Origin: a virus
Length of the DNA: 25,485 bases
IMG/VR virus record: IMGVR_UViG_3300025151_000268
Coordinates: 1 to 25,485 of that record
Direction: 5' to 3' (one strand)
Shown here: piece after piece, positions 1 through 9,200 of the stretch
How positions within the stretch are numbered: the first letter of the stretch is position 1
How the letters are laid out: every line of letters begins with the position of its first letter
Notes under the pieces: generated by a model
What the model saw: the letters and a program-made list of their open reading frames with translations, nothing else
The model's database searches: none
What the model was told of the DNA's origin: nothing
Made by a program: the position numbers and the translations under genes

Positions 1-1
1 G

Positions 2-127
2 GCTGTTCGCTCTCAAACCCAGTACAAGCAAGAGTACTTGTCTACTCTGTACACCGCAGACACCCTTTACGGTGTTCAGGTGTATCGTCCTGAAGCTGGC
101 TTTGTTCTGGCAGTACCTTCTGCCTAA
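2..127 (+). CDS. Probable major capsid protein, C-terminal end (partial)
   Basis: An open frame enters from the left edge and stops with TAA. Only the last 41 residues are visible; they include TLYGVQVYRPEAGFVLAVPSA read in short pieces: a TLYG turn, a YRPE strand and a hydrophobic LAVPSA end. This pattern is common at the C-terminus of phage coat proteins, whose last strand follows a conserved LYG motif. Its place directly before a strong terminator and the tail genes fits a coat gene, which often ends its own transcription unit. The identification is inference from a short tail and position; another virion protein is possible. Confidence 0.55.
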   Translation, partial: AVRSQTQYKQEYLSTLYTADTLYGVQVYRPEAGFVLAVPSA

Positions 128-137
128 TAGAGTACCG

Positions 138-163
138 GGGGCCGCAAGGCCCCTTTTCCTTTT
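138..163 (+). terminator. Rho-independent terminator after the capsid gene
   Basis: Perfect 6-bp stem GGGGCC (138-143) / GGCCCC (148-153) closed by a GCAA tetraloop and followed by TTTTCCTTTT. It lies 11 nt after the upstream stop codon and just before the tail fibre gene, so it probably sets the level of capsid versus tail transcripts. Confidence 0.9.
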
Positions 164-182
164 CTCTTGCTAGGAATAACCA

Positions 183-2468
183 ATGGCTAATTACACCAAA
201 ACCACTGACTTTGCGGCTAAAGACACGCTTCCGGGCGGTGACACCAATAAGGTTGTTCGTGGCTCAGAGTTTGAGACAGAATTTGACGCTATATCGACTG
301 CGATTGCTACAAAGTCTGATACAGCAAGCCCTACGTTTACCGGCACAGTTACTATCCCGACCGCTGACATCAACGGCGGAAACATCGATGGGACAGTAAT
401 AGGCGCTTCTACAGCAGCCGCTGGTACGTTTTCTGACCTTACTGCAACAACAGCAGACATTAACGCAGGCACAATTGACAATGCTGTGATTGGTGGCTCT
501 ACAGCCGTTGCAGGGACATTTACCAACCTTACCGCTAGTGGCACTGTTAACTTTAGCGGTGCAACTATTAGCAACCTTGGAACAATTACGACCGCCAACC
601 TAGACGGCGGCACGGTGGACAATGCTGTTATTGGTGGAACAACGCCAGCGGCAGGATCGTTTACCACACTGTCTGTTTCTAGCACGTTTACCGTAAATGG
701 CGGTGCTGTAACAGCTACAGCGGCTGAGCTAAACATTCTTGACGGTGTTACAGCCAGTACCGCAGAACTTAACATTCTAGATGGCAAGTCATTTGTAGAT
801 GAAGATGACATGAGCAGTAACTCTGCCACGGCTATTCCTAGCCAGCAGTCCGTAAAGGCTTATGTAGATTCACAGACTGGCGGGGGCGGGGCTACGCTTT
901 CAGGCCTTACCGACACTAATATTACGTCTCCTGCTGATGCAGCTCTTTTGTTTTACGACACTGCTACATCAAAGTGGATTGACAACGCAGTATCTGGCGA
1001 CATTACGATTGCGGATACTGGCGTAGCTGCGATTGGCACTGGCGTTATAGTCAATGCAGATATTAGTGCTAGTGCGGCTATTGATATATCTAAGCTAAAT
1101 GGCGTTACTGCGACTGCGGCGGAACTAAATATTCTTGATGGAGTTACGGCAACTACAGCAGAGCTAAATATTCTTGATGGCGTTACGGCCACAGCCGCTG
1201 AGTTAAACATCCTTGATGGTGTAACAAGCACCACGGCTGAGCTTAATATATTGGATGGCGTAACAAGCACCGCTGCAGAATTGAATATTCTTGATGGTGT
1301 TACCTCTACAGCCGCAGAGCTTAATCTTGTTGATGGATCTACTGCTGACACAGTAGTAAACAGCAAAGCTGTTATTTACGGTGCGGCAGGTCAGATTACA
1401 GCCAATGAGCTAGATGTAGACAACATCCAAATAGACGCTAATGCAGTCAAGTCTACAAACACCAACGGCAACATTCAGTTATTTCCTAATGGCACAGGTT
1501 TTACAGAGCTTTATGGAAACACCAATGCTGGCGCTATTCGTTTTAACTGTGAATCAAATAGCCATGGTGTAACGGTTAAGGGGCCACCTCATTCAGCGGC
1601 GGCTACTTATAGTCTTGAGCTTCCTGATGCAGACGGGTCAGCCGGACAGCTTCTCAAAACAGATGGCAGTGGTAAGTTGGCATTTACTAGCTCTTTGCCC
1701 GGAGTTACTTCTACATCAGCAGAGTTGAATTTACTTGATGGGTCAACTGCAAATACTGTTGTTAATTCAAAAGCAGTGATTTATGGGTCTAGCGGAGAGA
1801 TTACTACTACTCAGCTAGATTTAACTGGTCAAGGCGATTTGAGATTGCAGGATAGTTCAGGCGGTCAATATGTAGCTTTGCAAGCGGCAGCAACAGTAGG
1901 TTCTAGCTATACACTTACCCTCCCTTCTGCTGATGGCTCTAGCGGTCAAGTTTTGCAGACTAACGGTAGCGGCACTCTTTCTTTTGCTGATGCTGGAGGT
2001 GGCGGGCTAACGTCTTCATCCAATGTTAATCTAGTTGAGGATGCGACTGAAGTAGAGTTTACCGGAATACCTGCTGGCACAACTTTGATATTTATGCAGA
2101 TGCACAAAATAAGGTCTGATGATGATGCAAACGACTGGGGTATACAGCTTGGCGGCTCTAGTGGTTATAAAACAAGTGGATATGAGGGTGGGACATGGGA
2201 CGGCCCCTCTGATAGCACCGGAAGTCAAAGTGGGAAGTTGGGATTATTTTATTACAACTCAACAGGAAGAATAGATGCGGCTTCAGCAATATTGTGGAAA
2301 GGACCGGGGAATTATTGGATGTCTATAGGCAATGCGGTCGGAACCCACCATGGTGTTGCTTGGGTTAATTTAGGAGAAGAATTAACAAAGTTAAAGTTGA
2401 TGCTTCAAAATGGTGGCAGAGACTTTGACGTTAGCAGCGGTGGCTCTTGCTCGATTCAATATATGTGA
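183..2468 (+). CDS. Tail fibre protein with AELNILDG repeats
   Basis: A 761-aa fibre protein, presumably trimeric and used for host attachment. The N-terminus (residues 1-45, rich in TKTTDF and DTLPGGD-type motifs) resembles the virion-anchoring end of marine phage fibres. Residues 45-170 carry about three 30-aa repeats of the form DGGTxDNAVIGGxTPAAGTF. Then come 13-aa repeats, consensus GVTATAAELNILD: two at nt 705-782, six in tandem at nt 1101-1334 and one at nt 1701-1739. The last 150 residues (from about nt 2010) are non-repetitive with Gly, Trp and Tyr, as expected for a receptor-binding head. AGGA lies upstream of the ATG. The repeat family is established in marine phage fibres; receptor and host are unknown. 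Confidence 0.85.
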   Translation: MANYTKTTDFAAKDTLPGGDTNKVVRGSEFETEFDAISTAIATKSDTASPTFTGTVTIPTADINGGNIDGTVIGASTAAAGTFSDLTATTADINAGTIDNAVIGGSTAVAGTFTNLTASGTVNFSGATISNLGTITTANLDGGTVDNAVIGGTTPAAGSFTTLSVSSTFTVNGGAVTATAAELNILDGVTASTAELNILDGKSFVDEDDMSSNSATAIPSQQSVKAYVDSQTGGGGATLSGLTDTNITSPADAALLFYDTATSKWIDNAVSGDITIADTGVAAIGTGVIVNADISASAAIDISKLNGVTATAAELNILDGVTATTAELNILDGVTATAAELNILDGVTSTTAELNILDGVTSTAAELNILDGVTSTAAELNLVDGSTADTVVNSKAVIYGAAGQITANELDVDNIQIDANAVKSTNTNGNIQLFPNGTGFTELYGNTNAGAIRFNCESNSHGVTVKGPPHSAAATYSLELPDADGSAGQLLKTDGSGKLAFTSSLPGVTSTSAELNLLDGSTANTVVNSKAVIYGSSGEITTTQLDLTGQGDLRLQDSSGGQYVALQAAATVGSSYTLTLPSADGSSGQVLQTNGSGTLSFADAGGGGLTSSSNVNLVEDATEVEFTGIPAGTTLIFMQMHKIRSDDDANDWGIQLGGSSGYKTSGYEGGTWDGPSDSTGSQSGKLGLFYYNSTGRIDAASAILWKGPGNYWMSIGNAVGTHHGVAWVNLGEELTKLKLMLQNGGRDFDVSSGGSCSIQYM
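1101..1334 (+). repeat. Six tandem 39-nt (13-aa) repeats in the tail fibre gene
   Basis: Six back-to-back units encode G-V-T-[AS]-[TS]-[AT]-A-E-L-N-[IL]-[LV]-D. The protein sequence is almost constant, while third codon positions differ widely between units. Two more units lie at 705-743 and 744-782, and one at 1701-1739. Confidence 0.9.
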
Positions 2469-2475
2469 GGAGTTT

Positions 2476-2736
2476 ATGAAAAAAGTAGTTCATAACCTGC
2501 AGACAGGTGAGACGACCACCGTTGATCACACAGACGGTGGTATCACATTAACAGCAGAAGAAAAAGCCGCCCGCAAAAGGGAGGATCGAGATTTGCTGCT
2601 TTCAAAAACCGACTGGAGAGCCGCCAGCGATTTAACATTGTCAACTGAATGGGCAGCATATCGTCAAGCATTACGCGATGTGCCGCAGCAAACAGGGTTT
2701 CCTGACTCAATTGCTTGGCCTGAAAAGCCTGAATAG
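2476..2736 (+). CDS. Phage tail assembly chaperone-like protein
   Basis: An 86-aa protein starting at the ATG behind GAGGAG, 7 nt after the fibre stop. An upstream in-frame start at 2410 lies inside the fibre gene and is unlikely. The C-terminal half shows the signature of the small tail-fibre-associated chaperone family (Pfam Phage_tail_APC type): LLxxTDW, then WxxYRQALRDVP, GFP and a closing WPEKP. These proteins usually sit directly after a tail fibre gene, as here, and are thought to help fold or attach the fibre. The family match is confident; the exact role in this phage is inferred. Confidence 0.8.
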   Translation: MKKVVHNLQTGETTTVDHTDGGITLTAEEKAARKREDRDLLLSKTDWRAASDLTLSTEWAAYRQALRDVPQQTGFPDSIAWPEKPE

Positions 2737-3611
2737 TGAAAATACGGTCACTAATTATTACTGCGTGTTTGTTATGTCCTGCCCTTGCGCTGGGGGAGGA
2801 CACGACGACCAATATACAGACAACATCGTCGTCTACAAACACCAATAACAACAACAATCAAAACGTCAATACGACGACCTATACAGGTACGTCTAGCAAT
2901 ACCAACGTGAACACAAACCTGAACACGTCAGCTATTGACTCAACCTATAGCGCCACTACAAACAACACGAATCTTAATCAGAATACAACTGATTACACTG
3001 GCTTGATTACTAATATCAACACCACTAACTCAACCAGTAATAACGTAAACAACAACACCAACAACAACATCAACACCAATACGAATACGTCTGTTAGCAC
3101 CGCTACAAACATCAATCAAAGCACCAGTAATAGCGTTAGCCTAACTACTTCTGAGACGACTATTGACCAGACAAGCAGGTCTACGTCAGACGTTAACTCT
3201 AATAACAACAACGTAAACACGAACAACTCTACTAGCACCTCAACTCAGAGGGTGACGCAGGACATCAACTCGCCACCTCCTAGTGCGATAGCTCCGAGCA
3301 TTGGCAGTAGCTACAGCCAAGACCTCTGTACTACGGGTATATCCGGGGCGGTGCAGACTCAGATACTTGGCTTTTCGACCGGCAAGTCTGTGCGAGACAA
3401 GAACTGTGAAAGAATCAAGCTCAGCAAGACCTTGTACGACATGGGGATGCGGGTAGCTGCTGTTAGCCTTATGTGCCAAGACTACAGGGTGTGGTCGAGC
3501 ATGATGGACGCTGGGACACCTTGCCCTATTGAGGGGCAGATAGGTGATGAGGCCAAGGCGTTGTGGGCGGCTTATCCTGAGCGTATTCCTGAGCCAGAGA
3601 GACGCATGTGA
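2736..3611 (+). CDS. Secreted Asn/Thr-rich protein with conserved Cys-containing C-terminal domain, unknown function
   Basis: A 291-aa protein with a GTG start that overlaps the upstream stop by one base. Residues 1-20 form a signal peptide (KIRS, then a hydrophobic run ending ALALG). An ITAC near residue 11 resembles a lipobox but sits too early to be convincing. Residues 22-180 are extremely rich in Asn, Thr and Ser with alternating N-x-N patterns. After a short PPP linker, residues 195-291 form a compact domain with four Cys and motifs SGAVQTQ, VRDKNCERIKLSKTLYDMG and MCQDYRVW. I recall similar Asn/Thr-rich proteins with this end in marine phages, with no function assigned. The position between tail chaperone and holin suggests export during lysis or a surface role; this is inference. 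Confidence 0.75.
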   Translation: MKIRSLIITACLLCPALALGEDTTTNIQTTSSSTNTNNNNNQNVNTTTYTGTSSNTNVNTNLNTSAIDSTYSATTNNTNLNQNTTDYTGLITNINTTNSTSNNVNNNTNNNINTNTNTSVSTATNINQSTSNSVSLTTSETTIDQTSRSTSDVNSNNNNVNTNNSTSTSTQRVTQDINSPPPSAIAPSIGSSYSQDLCTTGISGAVQTQILGFSTGKSVRDKNCERIKLSKTLYDMGMRVAAVSLMCQDYRVWSSMMDAGTPCPIEGQIGDEAKALWAAYPERIPEPERRM

Positions 3612-3612
3612 T

Positions 3613-5406
3613 ATGAAGCGACTTGTTGGCACAATGTTGTTGTTTTATGCCTGCACTGGGTATGGGCAGACTCAAACTACTGAAAACTTGATAACTCTCA
3701 CTCAGGCTTCAAACAATATAGCGTTTAATGCAGTAGCGGGGACTTATCAGTATAGCTTCCAGACTGGCGAGGTAACGGGTGGTGGCTTGTTACCCCAATA
3801 TGACCCGCTACAAATACTCACGCTCAACTGGTCGTTTGATGCCCTAATGAATTGCAACAATTCTATTGGTGGGTTTTGCCAAGATGAGAATGGTATAGAA
3901 GATGAACTGCAAGCATTTCTTGCTGTGACCAACTCAGATGGTGATGAGGATGTGCGTCAGGTTCTAAACACCAGAGATTATTTTACGGAGTGGCAGACTT
4001 TTAGCGGGGCTGAGGTTTACGACTTTGGTAGTGCGTATGAGGCTGTTGCGTTCCAAGTTGAAGGAGTGGATCGTGGCTTTTGGGCTGGTAATTACGGGCC
4101 AACAATCAGAAATCCATCTGTGATTGCTATCTACACTCCAATAGCTGGGCCTAAAATTCTCCCTGACTGCACTAATCCTCAAAGTGATCCGACTTGTGAT
4201 GGGTATGGCGATAATGTCGCTGTTGCCCCTCCTGTAGAGCCTGAGCCTCCAACCTTTGCAGACCAAGCAACAAACGCTGTATTTGGCGACTCTCCTGATG
4301 ACTTTTTGTTTTTAGAGCAACCTGACTCAACAGGAAAGCCAAGAATAATGAAGCAGATAGAGGCTCAACAGGTTTATCAAGATATGCCTCAAGAGGCAGA
4401 AATGTTTGATGCACCGCCTGTTCAGGGTAGGCCGCGAATGGAAGATGAGCCGCCTGTATTTGAAGAGCCAGAGCGGTTGATACAGATTGAGGAAGAACCT
4501 CCAGTTATTCGAGAAGCAAGAGAAGTCAAGCCTGTTGAAACGGAAGAAGCCATTGCAGAAATCGTGCGGGTTATAGAAGAGCCTCGCCCTGAGCCTGCTC
4601 CAGTGCAGGAGATTGTTGAGCCAGAGCCGGTTGCTATTCAAAAAGAGGTGGCTCCGATAGAGGTTGTTGCTGAAACACGCGCAGAGCCGGCCGCCGAAGC
4701 TGTACGCGAAGTAGTAAAGCCAGCGGTCGATGTCGTAGGGATGGCGCTATCTATGGCTAGCCAGCAGTCAAGTCAAGGTACTAGCGGCTTTGAAAGCCAG
4801 CAGAAGTCTCAAGAAATGCAACAGACAGCCCAGAGTGGCAGTCAATCTGGTGGTAGTAATTACTGGGACTCTGCGACACGAGAAACGCAGATTGCACAGT
4901 CGTTAGTCCAGCAAATACAGCAACAGCAGTCAAACAACATGGTGTCTGTAGATTTAGCGCCTCCATCTCAAGAGCAGTTTGAGGATGACTTCAATGATGC
5001 TTTGGCTGCAGGGCAGAGCGTGGGTCAGTTTTTAAGCTCACAACCGCCGGACTTTAGCCGCTTTGAGATTGATGAGCCGAGCGTTCAAGAGCAAAAGCTG
5101 GTGCGAAGAGCGACAGTGGCTTTAAAAACTATGAGTGAAGTGCAGGTTACTAAGAGCATGGATCAACAACTAGAGACGCTATCGGATACAGGCGGGTTTA
5201 CAGACCAAAGCCTTGCTGTGTTTTTGATTTCTAACAACGCAGACTTTAATCAATATCAAGATGTAAACCTCTCTGATCGTGATGAGTTCTACAAAAGCAA
5301 ACAGGTCTACCCAAGAAACGCCCCGCGGGTTGATCCCTTTGGTGTGCTGAGATTGGGCGGGTCAGAAACATTCAATGATCTGGTGGACATACAATGGCAG
5401 AGGTAG
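3613..5406 (+). CDS. Large secreted Pro/Glu-rich protein, unknown function
   Basis: A 597-aa protein. I start it at the ATG two bases after the preceding stop because this exposes a signal peptide (MKRLVGTMLLFYACTGYGQ); a longer start at 3544 lies inside the previous gene. FYAC is a poor lipobox, so ordinary signal peptidase cleavage is likelier. Residues 20-195 are a folded domain with Trp, Tyr and four Cys. Residues 200-375 are a Pro/Glu/Val-rich stretch with many PEP and EEP motifs, probably extended and spanning. Residues 400-480 are Gln/Ser-rich, and the last 120 residues look folded again. Together with the preceding gene it forms a secreted pair ahead of the holin. An envelope-spanning or virion surface role is possible; no family is recognised. 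Confidence 0.7.
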   Translation: MKRLVGTMLLFYACTGYGQTQTTENLITLTQASNNIAFNAVAGTYQYSFQTGEVTGGGLLPQYDPLQILTLNWSFDALMNCNNSIGGFCQDENGIEDELQAFLAVTNSDGDEDVRQVLNTRDYFTEWQTFSGAEVYDFGSAYEAVAFQVEGVDRGFWAGNYGPTIRNPSVIAIYTPIAGPKILPDCTNPQSDPTCDGYGDNVAVAPPVEPEPPTFADQATNAVFGDSPDDFLFLEQPDSTGKPRIMKQIEAQQVYQDMPQEAEMFDAPPVQGRPRMEDEPPVFEEPERLIQIEEEPPVIREAREVKPVETEEAIAEIVRVIEEPRPEPAPVQEIVEPEPVAIQKEVAPIEVVAETRAEPAAEAVREVVKPAVDVVGMALSMASQQSSQGTSGFESQQKSQEMQQTAQSGSQSGGSNYWDSATRETQIAQSLVQQIQQQQSNNMVSVDLAPPSQEQFEDDFNDALAAGQSVGQFLSSQPPDFSRFEIDEPSVQEQKLVRRATVALKTMSEVQVTKSMDQQLETLSDTGGFTDQSLAVFLISNNADFNQYQDVNLSDRDEFYKSKQVYPRNAPRVDPFGVLRLGGSETFNDLVDIQWQR

Positions 5407-5864
5407 AGTTTGCAGGTCTAAAGGTTTCTGGCGGCAAGTTGCTGCTAGCTATACCTTTTGCGGGCAGTGTCATAGCCGCCATGTGGGGTGGCTTTGAGCT
5501 ATATCAACGGTTGTTGACCGCAGAGCAGGCAATAACCGAATACGTCTCACCCGACTTCAGTGCCTACGATGAAGCTCTGGCGGTGATTGATACAAAGATG
5601 AGCAACGTCGATTCCCTAACGACTGCCCTAGAGCGTGAGTTAGACCGCCTACAGGCCGATATAGACGTTGTAGAGTCGATTGCTAGAAGCACTGATGACA
5701 CGGTGGCTGAGGCTACCAGAGAGATGAGAGACGACGTTTACGCCCTTGAGGAAAGGGTGAACGACAGCCTCAGAGAGATAAACAACGAGCTTAGGGTCAT
5801 GCGCGATGATTTAGAAGAGCGTATAGAGCGAATCCTAGATAACCCGCTAAACACAGAAGAGTGA
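5394..5864 (+). CDS. Membrane-anchored coiled-coil protein (possible inner-membrane spanin)
   Basis: A 156-aa protein overlapping the previous gene by 13 nt. One membrane segment lies at about residues 14-36 (LLLAIPFAGSVIAAMWGG). It is followed by a long charged region with heptad-like spacing, rich in Glu, Arg, Asp and Leu (residues 60-150), typical of a coiled coil. The topology of one N-terminal anchor with a periplasmic coiled coil matches inner-membrane spanins, and the gene sits next to the holin. No small outer-membrane lipoprotein partner is visible inside or beside it, so the spanin call is tentative; a holin accessory protein is the alternative. Confidence 0.6.
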   Translation: MAEVEFAGLKVSGGKLLLAIPFAGSVIAAMWGGFELYQRLLTAEQAITEYVSPDFSAYDEALAVIDTKMSNVDSLTTALERELDRLQADIDVVESIARSTDDTVAEATREMRDDVYALEERVNDSLREINNELRVMRDDLEERIERILDNPLNTEE

Positions 5865-5872
5865 GCTGAAAA

Positions 5873-6247
5873 ATGTTACAAGCATTGTTAGGTCCGGTAG
5901 CAGGGTTGGCAAAAACATGGATGAACAATCGCCATGAGCAGTCTCAAGCTAAGCATCAGGCAAAGATGGAAGTCATTAGCAACACGGCTACGTGGGAAGA
6001 AAAGATGGCTGAGGCGTCTAATAACTCGTGGAAAGACGAGTTTTGGACGATTGTACTCGCAGTCCCACTATTCTGCCTTGGATACTCTGTTGTGGCTGAT
6101 GATGCCTCTATTGTTGATCGCGTTCGTTATAGCTTTGACGTTCTATCTACTCTGCCTGATTGGTATCAGTATCTTCTTTTTCTCGCAGTCAGCGCCAGCT
6201 TCGGAATCCGGGGTGCTGATAAGCTGATGAAGCTGAGGGCCAAGTAA
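5873..6247 (+). CDS. Holin, GTA/3TM-type
   Basis: A 124-aa protein of the family known from gene-transfer agents and marine phages (Pfam GTA_holin_3TM). The N-terminus has an amphipathic helix followed by a charged His/Gln/Lys-rich linker. There are two clear membrane helices, at about residues 53-75 (FWTIVLAVPLFCLGY) and 96-118 (WYQYLLFLAVSASFGIRG), and a short basic tail. Holins make the inner-membrane lesion that times lysis. The gene lies 8 nt after the coiled-coil membrane protein and overlaps the next gene by one base. The endolysin it would release is not in this window. Confidence 0.75.
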   Translation: MLQALLGPVAGLAKTWMNNRHEQSQAKHQAKMEVISNTATWEEKMAEASNNSWKDEFWTIVLAVPLFCLGYSVVADDASIVDRVRYSFDVLSTLPDWYQYLLFLAVSASFGIRGADKLMKLRAK

Positions 6248-9200
6248 TGGCGACTGCCGCTCAAATTAGCACGCTATACAACAAGTATCTTGGCCGGGAT
6301 CCTTTGCAGTCTGGTATTGACGCATGGCTTGCGACAGGTCAGAGCATTGAGCAAATAGAGCAGGGCATAGCCAACTCGCCTGAAGCGGCTGTATTTCAAG
6401 CATTTAACGAAACTGTTGGCCGCGATCCGACAATGGAAGAGCGGGACTTTTACGTAAACGTCAACCCTGCACCTATTGAGGTTGTTGAAGAGGTTTTGTC
6501 TGGTACGCAGGAAGCGCAAGAGTTTCAGATCCAGCAGCAGTTAGATGAGACGGATATGTTGGCCGATACAACGGCTGATGACACAACGGCTGATGATGTG
6601 GCCGACGATACTCCAGCAACAGATCCATTCCCTACTGCTGATACGGGTCGATTTGGGGGCATGATTGATGCTTCTGCAACCTTTGCCGATGCTAATCAAT
6701 ATCTTGGCGTCAATGAGGCACAGTGGTCTGCATTTGTTAATGAAGTAAACGACATCAAAGCGCAAATGAATGCTTTTGAGGGCAATGAAGCTCGCGTTAT
6801 GCAACAGCGAAGCACCCCAGACGCCCTTTTAGATCGCCGTATTGCTGTGCTGCTTAACCAAAATCCCGGCATGACCCCTGATGAGGCAAGGGCAGAAGCT
6901 GAGGCCAGCCCTGAATATCAGGACATGGTGGCTACTAATCAACAATACGAGGCATTAAATAGCCGATTGAACGAGCTTTACGCATCTGTAGGCTTGGACT
7001 CTCAGGGCAGCATTACAGGCTCTGACATGGGCGTTGAAGGCGGCATTGTTAGATTTGACCTGCAAGATGGCGGGGTTACGTTTGAGGCTTTAGGCAACTC
7101 AGTGGCTAAAGGTTTAATTATTGGCGCCGCTGCAGCCATATTTACTGGCCCATTAGCTACTGCATTAGGCCCGGCAAGTGCAGGTGGTGCTGGCATATTT
7201 TCGTCTACTGCTGCTGCAAAAGCGGCTTCTAGTGCAATTATTAGCTCTGCATCTCAACTGGCTGCTACTGGCGAGTTAGATATTGGTCAGGCGCTTGTGT
7301 CTGCGGCTATTTCTTATGGCGGCACACAGCTTGGTGATGCTATTAAGAGTAGCGGTGCTATAGGAGACATTGTGTCTCAGGTCGAATCCACAGCTAACTC
7401 AGCGGTAGATTTTTTAAGTCAAGGAAATTCTATAGCTGAAGCTGCAATTAAAGCTGGTGGTATGAGCATGTTGTCTCAGCTTGTGACTACTGGCGAAGTT
7501 AGTCTTGAGCAAGCAGGAATAGCAGCGTTAATTGCTGGTGGCGCTGAAGGTATTAATGAGCTTGCGGTAGCATCTGGGCGAGACGCCGATGAGTTTATGG
7601 CAGATCTTGCAGAGCAGGAAGAGTTCCAGCAGGCTGCAATTGATGCCGATATTAAAGACCCATTTCTCAACCCTAATTACCAGACGGTAGGTGACGGGAG
7701 TGTTGTGTTAAACACCGTCACTAACGAAGTATTTAGTGTTTCTACCAATCAATCGTTAGGCCAGTTTGATTCTTTAGATGCCAACAGTGATGGTGTTTTA
7801 TCGGCATCTGACTTGCAGGAGACAGGAGTTACAGCTCAGCGAGTAACGCCAAATTTATTTGATTACAAAATGGGGGATACGGTTTATGTCGATGCCTCTG
7901 GATCGCCTGTTAACCCCGATACGGTTAAATTTGGACCCAATGGATTTGTAGATAGCGATGGCAATTTGCTAAGCACAAAGCCATATAATGAGGTGTTTGG
8001 TGGGGATAGAGGCGGTTTAGTTTGGAACTCTGAAGGCGGCACAGAAGGCACAATTAACTACGAAAACGGTGAGCTAGCATACACAAAAGTAGAAGGTCAG
8101 TGGCAAGACGCTCAAGGAAATATAGTTGATGATCCTCAGCTTGCAGATGAATTGACATTGATTGCCGCAAAGGCGATTGACACCCCGCTAGAGTCTGTTA
8201 CTTACTACGATCAAGACGGCAATCCAATTGATTACAACTATGCGCCGTACAAGTTGCGCGATAGCTATGAGAGCGGTCAGTATTCTGGAACAATTTTTGG
8301 CAAAGACGGCAGTCGCTATCAGTGGGATGACGCTACAGGACTGTATAAATATTCGCCAACTACTGCTGACGCCGGTTACACACAAGAAGTGTGGTATGAC
8401 CCAACAACCGGCACAGAATATGTAAAGGTAGAAGATAAGCTAACCATAAATAAAGTTGACCTTAACAATGTAGTGGAGCCGGAAAAACCGGTCACTGTGG
8501 AGACAACTGATGTAGGCGGCGATTCAGCCTCCTCTCAGCAAGCTGTAACTGACCTTACAGAAAGTTTGTCAAATGCATCGAGCAGCGAAGCTGCAAGCCA
8601 AGCAGTTACAAGCGCAGCGGCATCTGGTTTATCAGCAACTCAAATTGCGACGGCTGTTAACAGTGCGTTGAGTGGCGGGACAATTAGCTCTGAGACGGCT
8701 AGTGCAGCATCATCGGCGTTAGAAGGCATAACAAGTAAGGGCGACGTATCTGACGCTGGCGTTTTGAGTGCTTCTGGCGATCTTGCTACTGACACTGGCT
8801 CTGACGGCGCTACTGTTACAGCAGTTACTCAACCTTCCGGACTTTTGACTGGTAGCAATATTACAACTGGCGCAGGGGTTTCTGGGTCGGCTGGCGGGGA
8901 TGCAAGGCTTTCTTTTGATGATTTTACCGGCTCAAGCGGAGACGGAAGATTGTCTTTTGATGATTTTAATGTTTCTACTGGTGGCGTTGCTGGCGATGGA
9001 TTAAAAGCAAATGGTGTAACCGTAGCTAATGTTGGCGCAGGAAATATTACAGGTGGCTCTGGTCTAGATGGGTCCGGAGTGGCCGGATCAGGAGTTGATG
9101 GCTCTGGTCTAGACGGGTCCGGCCTAGATGGGTCCGGCCTAGACGGGGCTGGAGTTGATGGTTCTGGTGTGAATGGGGATGCCAAATTAACTACTACAAT

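Noticed and set aside
191-1366. Long - strand frames opposite the tail fibre gene
   Set aside because: They reflect the repeated codons of the fibre and have no ribosome sites or recognisable domains.
2736-2770. Lipobox ITAC in the Asn/Thr-rich secreted protein
   Set aside because: The Cys is at about residue 11, too early for a lipoprotein signal; the hydrophobic run continues past it to an ALALG cleavage site.
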